Positions 1 to 12,651 of a DNA stretch of 64,000 nt are shown in pieces (the stretch's first letter is position 1; each line of letters starts with the position of its first letter). The stretch comes from Omphiscola glabra (Eukaryota; Mollusca; Gastropoda; Lymnaeidae). A model generated the notes under the pieces. It saw nothing but the letters and a program-made list of their open reading frames with translations. It did no database searches and was not told where the DNA came from. Location of the stretch: the NCBI GenBank assembly GCA_964017045.1, contig OZ024809.1:28930618-28994617 (forward strand), given 5' to 3'. Position numbers and translations under genes: made by a program.

Positions 1-1260
1 GAGTAGGTCATGACTTGGGCATGTTTAGGGCATGACCTGGGCATGAGTAGGGCATGATTAGGGCATGAGTAGGTCATGACCAGTGCATGAGTAGGGCATG
101 ATTGGTTCATGACTTGGGCATGATTAGGCCATGACCTGGGCATGAGTAGGGCATGATTGGTTTATGACTTTGACATGATTAGGCCATGACATCGGCATGA
201 TTAGGGCATGATTAGGGCATGATTTATAGGCATGAGTAGGTCATGACTTGGGCATGATTAGGTCATGACTTGGGCATGATTAGGTCATGACTTTGGCATG
301 ATTAGGTAATGACTTGGGCATGATTAGGCCATGACATGGGCATGATTAGGGCATGACCTGGGCATGAGTAGGTCATGACCAGTGCATGAGTAGGGCATGA
401 TTGGTTCATGACTTTGGCATTTTTAGGGAATGACATTGGCATGAGTAGGGCATGATTAGGGCATGACATGGTCTTGATTAGGGCATGAGTAGGGCATGAT
501 TAGGGCATGATTAGGGCATGGCCTGGGCATGAGTAGGGCATGATTAGGGCATGACATGGTCTTGATTAGGGCATGAGTAGGGCATTATTAGGACATGAGT
601 AGGGCATGATTAGGGCATGAGTAGGCATGATTAGGGCATGAGTATGGCAAGATTGGTTCATGACTTGGTCATGATTAGGGCATGACATGGTCTTGATTAG
701 GGCTTGATTAGGGCATGAGTAGGGCATGATTATGGCATGATTAGGGCATGACATCGGCATGATTAGGGCATGACCTGGGCATGATTAGGGCATGACCTCG
801 GCATGATTAGCGCATGAGTAGGGCATGAGTAGGGCTGAGTAGGGCATGAGTAGGCATGATTAGGGCATGACCTGGGCATGAGTAGGGCATGATTAGGGCA
901 TGGCCCGGGCATGATTAGAGCATGAGTAGGGCATGATTAGGGCATGACCTGTGCATGGGTAGGGCATGACCTGTGCATGTGTAGGGCATGACCTGGGCAC
1001 GATTAGGCATGAGTAGGACATGATTAGGGCATTACCCGGGCATGACCTGGGCATGATTAGAGCATGATTAGGGCATTATTAGGGCATGATTAGTGTTTGA
1101 CCTGGGCAAGATTAGGTCATGAACTGGGCATGACCTGGGCATGAGTAGGGCATGATTAAGGCTGACATGGGCATAATTAGAGCATGAGTAGGGCATGATT
1201 AGGGCATGACATGTGCATGTGTAGGGCATGACCTGGGCAAGATTAGGGCATGACTTGGGC
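1..1260. repeat. Partial HOR block related to 15.3-16.5 kb
   Basis: This stretch aligns with about 15,309-16,568 (offset 15,308 at the left, 15,309 further right because of a 1-base indel) and, through the 5,242-bp repeat, with about 20,551-21,810. Shared diagnostic monomers include the irregular ATTTATAGGCATG near 232, the GGGCTGAGTA short monomer near 833 and the GCCCGGGC site at 903. It is cut by the window start, so its true extent is unknown. It contains no gene. Confidence 0.85.
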
Positions 1261-1975
1261 ATGATTAGGGCATGATTGGTTCATGACTTAGGCAAGATTA
1301 GGCCATGACATGGGCATGATTAGGGCATGAGTAGGGCATGATTAGGGCATGATTAGGTCATGACTTGGGCATGTTTAGGGCATGACCTGGGCATGAGTAG
1401 GGCATGATTAGGGCATGAGTAGGGCATGATTAGGGCATGAATAGGGCATGATTAGGTCATGACTTGGGCATGTTTAGGGCATGACATGGGCATGATTAGG
1501 GCATGAGTAGGGCATAAGTAGGCATGATTAGGGCATGAACTGGGCATGAGTTTTGCAAGATTGGTTCATGACTTGAGCATGATTAGGGCATGACATTGGC
1601 ATAAGTAGGGCATGACCTGGGCATGAGTAGGGCATGATTGGTTTATGACTTGGACATGATTAGGCCATGACATCGGCATGATTAGGGCATGATTAGGGCA
1701 TGAGTAGGGCATGAGTAGGGCATGATTACGGCATGACCTGTGCATGGGTAGGGCATGACCTGTGCATGTGTAGGGCATGACCTGGGCACGATTAGGCATG
1801 AGTAGGACATGATTAGGCCATGACATAGGCATGATTAGGGCATGACCTGGGCATGAGTAGGTCATGACCAGTGCATGAGTAGGGCATGATTGGTTCATGA
1901 CTTTGGCATTTTTAGGGCATGAGTAGGGCATGAGTAGGCATGATTAGGGCATGACCTGGGCATGAGTAGGGCATA

Positions 1976-1983
1976 GCCCGGGC
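1976..1983. other. GCCCGGGC palindrome, HOR-specific CpG site
   Basis: This 8-bp palindrome (an SrfI recognition sequence with a central CpG) arises when a CCC-containing variant monomer precedes GGGC. By eye it starts at 903, 1976, 6276, 6571, 7699, 11999, 12294, 14675, 16212, 17252, 17547, 19917, 21454, 22494, 22789 and 46684. I found none between 22.8 and 46.6 kb, where CATTACCCGGGC variants keep only CCCGGG. It is a natural physical marker for HOR spacing. Confidence 0.85.
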
Positions 1984-2869
1984 ATGATTAGAGCATGAGT
2001 AGGGCATGAGTAGGGCATGATTAGGGCATGACCTGTGCATGGGTAGGGCATGACCTGTGCATGTGTAGGGCATGACCTGGGCACGATTAGGCATGAGTAG
2101 GACATGATTAGGGCATTACCCGGGCATGACCTGGGCATGACCTGGGCATGATTAGAGCATGATTAGGGCATTATTAGGGCATGATTAGGGTTTGACCTGG
2201 GCATGATTAGGTCATGACCTGGGCATGACCTGGGCATGAGTAGGGCATGATTAAGGCTGACCTGGGCATAATTAGGGCATGAGTAGTGCATGATTAGGGC
2301 ATGAGTAGGTCATGACTTGGGCATAATTAGCTCATGGATTGAGCATGATTAGGTCATGACTTGAGCATGATTAGGGCATGACCTGGGCATGATTAGGGCA
2401 TGACTTGGGCATGATTAGGGCATGATTGGTTCATGACTTAGGCAAGATTAGGCCATGACATGGGCATGATTAGGGCATGAGTAGGGCATGATTAGGGCAT
2501 GAGTAGGTCATGACTTGGGCATGTTTAGGGCATGACCTGGGCATGAGTAGGGCATGATTAGGGCATGAGTAGGGCATGATTAGGGCATGAGTAGGGCATG
2601 ATTAGGTCATGACTTGGGCATGTTTAGGGCATGACCTGGGCATGATTAGGGCATGAGTAGGGCATAAGTAGGCGTTATTAGGGCATGAACTGGGCATGAG
2701 TTTTGCAAGATTGGTTCATGACTTGAGCATGATTAGGGCATGACATTGGCATAAGTAGGGCATGACCTGGGCATGAGTAGGACATGACCTGGGCATGAGT
2801 AGGGCATGATTGGTTTATGACTTGGACATGATTAGGCTATGACATCGGCATGATTAGGGCATGAGTAGG

Positions 2870-4038
2870 GCATGATTAGGGCATGAGTATGTCATGACAT
2901 GGGCATGATTAGGTCATGACTTTGGCATGATTAGGTAATGACTTGGGCATGATTAGGCCATGACATAGGCACGATTAGGTCATGACTTGGGCATGATTAG
3001 GTCATGACTTTAGCATGTTTAGGGTATGACACGGGCATGATTAGGGCATGACTTGTGCATGATTAGGGCATGACATGGGCATGAATAGGTCATGACCAGT
3101 GCATGAGTAGGGCATGATTGGTTCATGACTTTGGCATTTTTAGGGCATGACATGGGCATGAGTAAGGCATGATTAGGGCATGACATGGTCATGATTAGGG
3201 CATGACATAGGCATGAGTAGGGCATGAGTAGGGCATGAGTAGGCATGATTAGGGCATGACCTGGGCATGAGTATTGCAAGATTGGTTCATGACTTGGTCA
3301 TGATTAGGGCATGACATGGGCATGAGTAGGGCATGACCTGGGCATGAGTAGGGCATGATTGGTTCATGACTTGGGCATGATTAGGTCATGACTTTGGAAT
3401 GATTAGGTAATGACTTGGGCATGATTAGGCCATGACATGGGCATGATTAGGGCATGATTAGGGCATGAGTAGGTCATGACATGGGCATGATTAGGTCATG
3501 ACTTTGGCATGATTAGGTAATGACTTGGGCATGATTAGGCCATGACATAGGCACGATTAGGTCTGACTTGGGCATGATTAGGTCATGACTTTAGCATGTT
3601 TAGGGTATGACACGGGCATGATTAGGGCATGACTTGTGCATGATTAGGGCATGACATGGGCATGAATAGGTCATGACCAGTGCATGAGTAGGGCATGATT
3701 GGTTCATGACTTTGGCATTTTTAGGGCATGACATGGGCATGAGTAAGGCATGATTAGGGCATGACATGGTCATGATTAGGGCATGACATAGGCATGAGTA
3801 GGGCATGAGTAGGGCATGAGTAGGCATGATTAGGGCATGACCTGGGCATGAGTATGGCAAGATTGGTTCATGACTTGGTCATGATTAGGGCATGACATGG
3901 GCATGAGTAGGGCATGACCTGGGCATGAGTAGGGCATGATTGGTTCATGACTTGGGCATGATTAGGTCATGACTTTGGAATGATTAGGTAATGACTTGGG
4001 CATGATTAGGCCATGACATGGGCATGATTAGGGCATGA
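2870..4038. repeat. ~582-bp tandem duplication inside the 5.7-kb unit
   Basis: Two adjacent segments of about 582 bp (about 2,870-3,451 and 3,452-4,038) share a distinctive order of monomers, including GGCACGATTAGG, TTTAGGGTATGACACGG and GGCATTTTTAGGG. The offset is 582 before and 581 after a one-base deletion in the second copy (GGTCTGAC for GGTCATGAC, near 3,571). The same pair recurs at about 8,593-9,761 and 23,704-24,870. A 604-bp-offset version lies at about 28.2-29.4 kb and 35.3-36.5 kb. Confidence 0.88.
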
Positions 4039-6506
4039 ATAGGGCATGAGTAGGGCATGATTAGGGCATGAGTATGTCATGACTTGGACATGATTAGGTA
4101 ATGAATTGTGCATGATTAGGTCATGACTTGAGCATGTTTAGTGCATGCCCTAGGAATGATTAGGGCTTGACATGGGCATGAGTAGGGCATGATTAGGGCA
4201 TGACATGGTCTTGATTAGGGCATAATTTGAGCATGATTAGGGCATGATTACGAAATGAGTAGGGCATGATTAGGGCATGAGTAGGGCATGATTAGGACAT
4301 GAGTAGGGCATGATTAGGACATGACCTGGGCATGAGTAGGACATGATTAGGGCATCAGTAGGACATGATTAGGGCATGACCTGGTCAAGATTATGTCATG
4401 ATTAGGGAATTATTTGGGCATGATTAGGGCATGTTTAGGGCATGATTAGGGCATGACCTCGGCATGATTAGGGCATGACCTGGGCATGATTAGGGCATGA
4501 CCTCGGCATGATTAGGGCATGACATGGGCATGAGTAGGGCATGATTAGGGCATGAGTAGGGCATGATTAGGTCATGACTTGGGCAGTTCCTGGGCATGAG
4601 TAGAACATGAGTAGGCATGATTAGGGCATGACCTGGGCATGCGTAGGGCATGATTAGGGCATGGCCTGGGCATGATTAGAGCATGAGTAGGGCATGATTA
4701 GGGCATGACCTGTGCATGGGCAGGGCATGACCTGTGCATGTGTAGGGCATGACCTGGGCACGATTAGGCATGAGTAGGGCATAATTAGGGCATTACCCGG
4801 GCTTGACCTGGGCATGATTAGAGCATGATTAGGGCATGAGTAGGGCATGATTAAGGCTGACATGGGCATAATTAGAGCATGAGTAGGGCATGATTAGGGC
4901 ATGACATGTGCATGTGTAGGGCATGACCTGGGCAAGATTAGGGCATGATTATAGCATGATTGGGGCATGACTTGGGCATGCTATGGGCATGAGAAGGTCA
5001 TGTCTTTGGCATGATTAGGGCATGACCTAGACATGATTATGGCATACGTAGGGCTGACCTGGGCATGAGTAGGGCATGATTGGGGCATGACTTGGGCATG
5101 ATTATGACATGACTTAAGCATGATTATTGCAAGATTAAGGTATGATTAGGGCATGATTATGGCATGATTAGAGCATGACCTGGGAATGAGTAGGGCATGA
5201 CCTGGGCATGAGTAGGGCATGATTGGTTCATGACTTGGGCATAATTAGGCCATGACATGGGCATGATTAGGGCATGAGTAGTGCATGATTAGGGCATGAG
5301 TAGGTCATGACTTGGGCATAATTAGCTCATGACTTGGGCATGATTAGGTCATGACTTGAGCATGTTTAGGGCATGACCTGGGCATGATTAGGGCATGACT
5401 TGGGCATGATTAGGGCATGATTGGTTCATGACTTAGGCAAGATTAGGCCATGACATGGGCATGATTAGGGCATGATTAGGGCATGAGTAGGTCATGACTT
5501 GGGCATGTTTAGGGCATGACCTGGGCATGAGTAGGGCATGATTAGGGCATGAGTAGGGCATGATTAGGGCATGAATAGGGCATGATTAGGTCATGATTTG
5601 GGCATGTTTAGGGCATGACATGGGCATGATTAGGGCATGAGTAGGGCATAAGTAGGCATGATTAGGGCATGAACTGGGCATGAGTTTTGCAAGATTGGTT
5701 CATGACTGAGCATGATTAGGGCATGACATTGGCATAAGTAGGGCATGACCTGGGCATGAGTAGGGCATGATTGGTTTATGACTTGGACATGATTAGGCCA
5801 TGACATCGGCATGATTAGGGCATGATTAGGGCATGAGTAGGTCATGACTTGGGCATGATTAGGTCATGACTTGGGCATGATTAGGTCATGACTTTGGCAT
5901 GATTAGGTAATGACTTGGGCATGATTAGGCCATGACATGGGCATGATTAGGGCATGACCTGGGCATGAGTAGGTCATGACCAGTGCATGAGTAGGGCATG
6001 ATTGGTTCATGACTTGGACATGATTAAGCCATGACGAGGGCATGATTAGGTCATGACTTGGGCATGATTAGGTCATGACTTTGGCATGATTAGGTAATGA
6101 CTTGGGCATGATTAGGCCATGACATGGGCATGATTAGGGCATGACATGGGCATGAGTAGGTCATGACCAGTGCATGAGTAGGGCATGATTGGTTCATAAC
6201 TTTGGCATTTTTAGGGCATGACATGGGCATGAGTAGGGCATGATTAGGGCATGACCTGGGCATGAGTAGGGCATGGCCCGGGCATGATTAGAGCATGATT
6301 AGGGCATGAGTAGGGCATGATTAGGGCATGACCTGTGCATGGGTAGGGCATGACCTGTGCATGTGTAGGGCATGACCTGGGCACGATTAGGCATGAGTAG
6401 GACATGATTAGGCCATGACATGGGCATGATTAGGGCATGACCTGGGCATGAGTAGGTCATGACCAGTGCATGAGTAGGGCATGATTGGTTCATGACTTTG
6501 GCATTT

Positions 6507-7817
6507 TTAGGGCATGAGTAGGGCATGAGTAGGCATGATTAGGGCATGACCTGGGCATGAGTAGGGCATAGCCCGGGCATGATTAGAGCATGAGTAGGGC
6601 ATGAGTAGGGCATGATTAGGGCATGACCTGTGCATGGGTAGGGCATGACCTGTGCATGTGTAGGGCATGACCTGGGCACGATTAGGCATGAGTAGGACAT
6701 GATTAGGGCATTACCCGGGCATGACCTGGGCATGACCTGGGCATGATTAGAGCATGATTAGGGCATTATTAGGGCATGATTAGGGTTTGACCTGGGCATG
6801 ATTAGGTCATGACCTGGGCATGACCTGGGCATGAGTAGGGCATGATTAAGGCTGACCTGGGCATAATTAGGGCATGAGTAGTGCATGATTAGGGCATGAG
6901 TAGGTCATGACTTGGGCATAATTAGCTCATGGATTGAGCATGATTAGGTCATGACTTGAGCATGTTTAGGGCATGACCTGGGCATGATTAGGGCATGATT
7001 GGTTCATGACTTAGGCAAGATTAGGCCATGACATGGGCATGATTAGGGCATGAGTAGGGCATGATTAGGGCATGATTAGGTCATGACTTGGGCATGTTTA
7101 GGGCATGACCTGGGCATGAGTAGGGCATGATTAGGGCATGAGTAGGGCATGATTAGGGCATGAATAGGGCATGATTAGGTCATGACTTGGGCATGTTTAG
7201 GGCATGACATGGGCATGATTAGGGCATGAGTAGGGCATAAGTAGGCATGATTAGGGCATGAACTGGGCATGAGTTTTGCAAGATTGGTTCATGACTTGAG
7301 CATGATTAGGGCATGACATTGGCATAAGTAGGGCATGACCTGGGCATGAGTAGGGCATGATTGGTTTATGACTTGGACATGATTAGGCCATGACATCGGC
7401 ATGATTAGGGCATGATTAGGGCATGAGTAGGGCATGAGTAGGGCATGATTAGGGCATGACCTGTGCATGGGTAGGGCATGACCTGTGCATGTGTAGGGCA
7501 TGACCTGGGCACGATTAGGCATGAGTAGGACATGATTAGGCCATGACATAGGCATGATTAGGGCATGACCTGGGCATGAGTAGGTCATGACCAGTGCATG
7601 AGTAGGGCATGATTGGTTCATGACTTTGGCATTTTTAGGGCATGAGTAGGGCATGAGTAGGCATGATTAGGGCATGACCTGGGCATGAGTAGGGCATAGC
7701 CCGGGCATGATTAGAGCATGAGTAGGGCATGAGTAGGGCATGATTAGGGCATGACCTGTGCATGGGTAGGGCATGACCTGTGCATGTGTAGGGCATGACC
7801 TGGGCACGATTAGGCAT
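6507..7817. repeat. 1,128-bp internal repeat across the HOR boundary
   Basis: The segment with GGCATTTTTAGGGCATGAG followed by the GCCCGGGC site occurs at 1976, 6571 and 7699 (site coordinates) in the first 8 kb. The last two are 1,128 bp apart, so related blocks flank the junction between the two 5,723-bp copies. The 5,723-bp period equals 4,595 + 1,128, the two spacings of this block, which suggests the longer unit grew by exchange between these internal copies. Confidence 0.75.
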
Positions 7818-10800
7818 GAGTAGGACATGATTAGGGCATTACCCGGGCATGACCTGGGCATGACCTGGGCATGATTAGAGCATGATTAGGGCATTATTAG
7901 GGCATGATTAGGGTTTGACCTGGGCATGATTAGGTCATGACCTGGGCATGACCTGGGCATGAGTAGGGCATGATTAAGGCTGACCTGGGCATAATTAGGG
8001 CATGAGTAGTGCATGATTAGGGCATGAGTAGGTCATGACTTGGGCATAATTAGCTCATGGATTGAGCATGATTAGGTCATGACTTGAGCATGTTTAGGGC
8101 ATGACCTGGGCATGATTAGGGCATGACTTGGGCATGATTAGGGCATGATTGGTTCATGACTTAGGCAAGATTAGGCCATGACATGGGCATGATTAGGGCA
8201 TGAGTAGGGCATGATTAGGGCATGAGTAGGTCATGACTTGGGCATGTTTAGGGCATGACCTGGGCATGAGTAGGGCATGATTAGGGCATGAGTAGGGCAT
8301 GATTAGGGCATGAGTAGGGCATGATTAGGTCATGACTTGGGCATGTTTAGGGCATGACCTGGGCATGATTAGGGCATGAGTAGGGCATAAGTAGGCGTTA
8401 TTAGGGCATGAACTGGGCATGAGTTTTGCAAGATTGGTTCATGACTTGAGCATGATTAGGGCATGACATTGGCATAAGTAGGGCATGACCTGGGCATGAG
8501 TAGGACATGACCTGGGCATGAGTAGGGCATGATTGGTTTATGACTTGGACATGATTAGGCTATGACATCGGCATGATTAGGGCATGAGTAGGGCATGATT
8601 AGGGCATGAGTAGGTCATGACATGGGCATGATTAGGTCATGACTTTGGCATGATTAGGTAATGACTTGGGCATGATTAGGCCATGACATAGGCACGATTA
8701 GGTCATGACTTGGGCATGATTAGGTCATGACTTTAGCATGTTTAGGGTATGACACGGGCATGATTAGGGCATGACTTGTGCATGATTAGGGCATGACATG
8801 GGCATGAATAGGTCATGACCAGTGCATGAGTAGGGCATGATTGGTTCATGACTTTGGCATTTTTAGGGCATGACATGGGCATGAGTAAGGCATGATTAGG
8901 GCATGACATGGTCATGATTAGGGCATGACATAGGCATGAGTAGGGCATGAGTAGGGCATGAGTAGGCATGATTAGGGCATGACCTGGGCATGAGTATTGC
9001 AAGATTGGTTCATGACTTGGTCATGATTAGGGCATGACATGGGCATGAGTAGGGCATGACCTGGGCATGAGTAGGGCATGATTGGTTCATGACTTGGGCA
9101 TGATTAGGTCATGACTTTGGAATGATTAGGTAATGACTTGGGCATGATTAGGCCATGACATGGGCATGATTAGGGCATGATTAGGGCATGAGTAGGTCAT
9201 GACATGGGCATGATTAGGTCATGACTTTGGCATGATTAGGTAATGACTTGGGCATGATTAGGCCATGACATAGGCACGATTAGGTCTGACTTGGGCATGA
9301 TTAGGTCATGACTTTAGCATGTTTAGGGTATGACACGGGCATGATTAGGGCATGACTTGTGCATGATTAGGGCATGACATGGGCATGAATAGGTCATGAC
9401 CAGTGCATGAGTAGGGCATGATTGGTTCATGACTTTGGCATTTTTAGGGCATGACATGGGCATGAGTAAGGCATGATTAGGGCATGACATGGTCATGATT
9501 AGGGCATGACATAGGCATGAGTAGGGCATGAGTAGGGCATGAGTAGGCATGATTAGGGCATGACCTGGGCATGAGTATGGCAAGATTGGTTCATGACTTG
9601 GTCATGATTAGGGCATGACATGGGCATGAGTAGGGCATGACCTGGGCATGAGTAGGGCATGATTGGTTCATGACTTGGGCATGATTAGGTCATGACTTTG
9701 GAATGATTAGGTAATGACTTGGGCATGATTAGGCCATGACATGGGCATGATTAGGGCATGAATAGGGCATGAGTAGGGCATGATTAGGGCATGAGTATGT
9801 CATGACTTGGACATGATTAGGTAATGAATTGTGCATGATTAGGTCATGACTTGAGCATGTTTAGTGCATGCCCTAGGAATGATTAGGGCTTGACATGGGC
9901 ATGAGTAGGGCATGATTAGGGCATGACATGGTCTTGATTAGGGCATAATTTGAGCATGATTAGGGCATGATTACGAAATGAGTAGGGCATGATTAGGGCA
10001 TGAGTAGGGCATGATTAGGACATGAGTAGGGCATGATTAGGACATGACCTGGGCATGAGTAGGACATGATTAGGGCATCAGTAGGACATGATTAGGGCAT
10101 GACCTGGTCAAGATTATGTCATGATTAGGGAATTATTTGGGCATGATTAGGGCATGTTTAGGGCATGATTAGGGCATGACCTCGGCATGATTAGGGCATG
10201 ACCTGGGCATGATTAGGGCATGACCTCGGCATGATTAGGGCATGACATGGGCATGAGTAGGGCATGATTAGGGCATGAGTAGGGCATGATTAGGTCATGA
10301 CTTGGGCAGTTCCTGGGCATGAGTAGAACATGAGTAGGCATGATTAGGGCATGACCTGGGCATGCGTAGGGCATGATTAGGGCATGGCCTGGGCATGATT
10401 AGAGCATGAGTAGGGCATGATTAGGGCATGACCTGTGCATGGGCAGGGCATGACCTGTGCATGTGTAGGGCATGACCTGGGCACGATTAGGCATGAGTAG
10501 GGCATAATTAGGGCATTACCCGGGCTTGACCTGGGCATGATTAGAGCATGATTAGGGCATGAGTAGGGCATGATTAAGGCTGACATGGGCATACTTAGAG
10601 CATGAGTAGGGCATGATTAGGGCATGACATGTGCATGTGTAGGGCATGACCTGGGCAAGATTAGGGCATGATTATAGCATGATTGGGGCATGACTTGGGC
10701 ATGCTATGGGCATGAGAAGGTCATGTCTTTGGCATGATTAGGGCATGACCTAGACATGATTATGGCATACGTAGGGCTGACCTGGGCATGAGTAGGGCAT

Positions 10801-12592
10801 GATTGGGGCATGACTTGGGCATGATTATGACATGACTTAAGCATGATTATTGCAAGATTAAGGTATGATTAGGGCATGATTATGGCATGATTAGAGCATG
10901 ACCTGGGAATGAGTAGGGCATGACCTGGGCATGAGTAGGGCATGATTGGTTCATGACTTGGGCATAATTAGGCCATGACATGGGCATGATTAGGGCATGA
11001 GTAGTGCATGATTAGGGCATGAGTAGGTCATGACTTGGGCATAATTAGCTCATGACTTGGGCATGATTAGGTCATGACTTGAGCATGTTTAGGGCATGAC
11101 CTGGGCATGATTAGGGCATGACTTGGGCATGATTAGGGCATGATTGGTTCATGACTTAGGCAAGATTAGGCCATGACATGGGCATGATTAGGGCATGATT
11201 AGTGCATGAGTAGGTCATGACTTGGGCATGTTTAGGGCATGACCTGGGCATGAGTAGGGCATGATTAGGGCATGAGTAGGGCATGATTAGGGCATGAATA
11301 GGGCATGATTAGGTCATGACTTGGGCATGTTTAGGGCATGACATGGGCATGATTAGGGCATGAGTAGGGCATAAGTAGGCATGATTAGGGCATGAACTGG
11401 GCATGAGTTTTGCAAGATTGGTTCATGACTGAGCATGATTAGGGCATGACATTGGCATAAGTAGGGCATGACCTGGGCATGAGTAGGGCATGATTGGTTT
11501 ATGACTTGGACATGATTAGGCCATGACATCGGCATGATTAGGGCATGATTAGGGCATGAGTAGGTCATGACTTGGGCATGATTAGGTCATGACTTGGGCA
11601 TGATTAGGTCATGACTTTGGCATGATTAGGTAATGACTTGGGCATGATTAGGCCATGACATGGGCATGATTAGGGCATGACCTGGGCATGAGTAGGTCAT
11701 GACCAGTGCATGAGTAGGGCATGATTGGTTCATGACTTGGACATGATTAAGCCATGACGAGGGCATGATTAGGTCATGACTTGGGCATGATTAGGTCATG
11801 ACTTTGGCATGATTAGGTAATGACTTGGGCATGATTAGGCCATGACATGGGCATGATTAGGGCATGACATGGGCATGAGTAGGTCATGACCAGTGCATGA
11901 GTAGGGCATGATTGGTTCATAACTTTGGCATTTTTAGGGCATGACATGGGCATGAGTAGGGCATGATTAGGGCATGACCTGGGCATGAGTAGGGCATGGC
12001 CCGGGCATGATTAGAGCATGATTAGGGCATGAGTAGGGCATGATTAGGGCATGACCTGTGCATGGGTAGGGCATGACCTGTGCATGTGTAGGGCATGACC
12101 TGGGCACGATTAGGCATGAGTAGGACATGATTAGGCCATGACATGGGCATGATTAGGGCATGACCTGGGCATGAGTAGGTCATGACCAGTGCATGAGTAG
12201 GGCATGATTGGTTCATGACTTTGGCATTTTTAGGGCATGAGTAGGGCATGAGTAGGCATGATTAGGGCATGACCTGGGCATGAGTAGGGCATAGCCCGGG
12301 CATGATTAGAGCATGAGTAGGGCATGAGTAGGGCATGATTAGGGCATGACCTGTGCATGGGTAGGGCATGACCTGTGCATGTGTAGGGCATGACCTGGGC
12401 ACGATTAGGCATGAGTAGGACATGATTAGGGCATTACCCGGGCATGACCTGGGCATGACCTGGGCATGATTAGAGCATGATTAGGGCATTATTAGGGCAT
12501 GATTAGGGTTTGACCTGGGCATGATTAGGTCATGACCTGGGCATGACCTGGGCATGAGTAGGGCATGATTAAGGCTGACCTGGGCATAATTA
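6984..12592. repeat. 5,723-bp higher-order repeat, copy 2 (slightly short)
   Basis: This is the second copy of the 5,723-bp unit. It matches copy 1 until about 12,592, where copy 1 reads ATTAGGGCATGAG and this copy switches to ATTAGAGCATGAG and enters sequence resembling 4.87 kb onward. The unit therefore lacks the last ~115 bp of copy 1, which itself resembles about 2,278-2,400. Such a ragged end is expected from unequal exchange at different registers of a self-similar array. Confidence 0.92.
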
Positions 12593-12651
12593 GAGCATGA
12601 GTAGGGCATGATTAGGGCATGACATGTGCATGTGTAGGGCATGACCTGGGC
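12593..12651. repeat. Short transition segment between HOR families
   Basis: This is ordinary 11-bp monomer sequence that resembles about 4,870-4,930 (ACATGTGCATGTGTAGGG followed by ACCTGGGCAAGATT). It links the end of the 5,723-bp repeats to the start of the 5.24-kb repeats. Nothing else is seen in it. Confidence 0.6.

Larger units (their letters stand above)
1261..6983. repeat. 5,723-bp higher-order repeat, copy 1
   Basis: This is the first of two tandem copies at offset 5,723. Landmarks reappear exactly 5,723 bp later: the TTTTGCAAGATTGG motif at 1551, 2701 and 5685 recurs at 7274, 8424 and 11408, and GCCCGGGC at 1976 recurs at 7699. Only a few substitutions were found by eye, for example C1729/G7452, T2890/G8613, A4871/C10594, G5480/T11203 and T5597/C11320. 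The left edge is placed where sequence upstream of 1261 stops matching sequence upstream of 6984. Because 5,723 is not a multiple of 11, the unit includes short monomers. Confidence 0.93.

Noticed and set aside
903..910. Hairpin or cruciform terminator at GCCCGGGC
   Set aside because: The palindrome is only 8 bp, has no loop or T-tract, and the flanks are not complementary. It results from adjacency of two variant monomers.
1551..1565. TTTTGCAAGATTGG as a transposon end or promoter element
   Set aside because: It recurs at 18 or so places, but always as one variant monomer within the array, with no terminal inverted repeats, target-site duplication or internal unique sequence. It is useful only as an HOR landmark.
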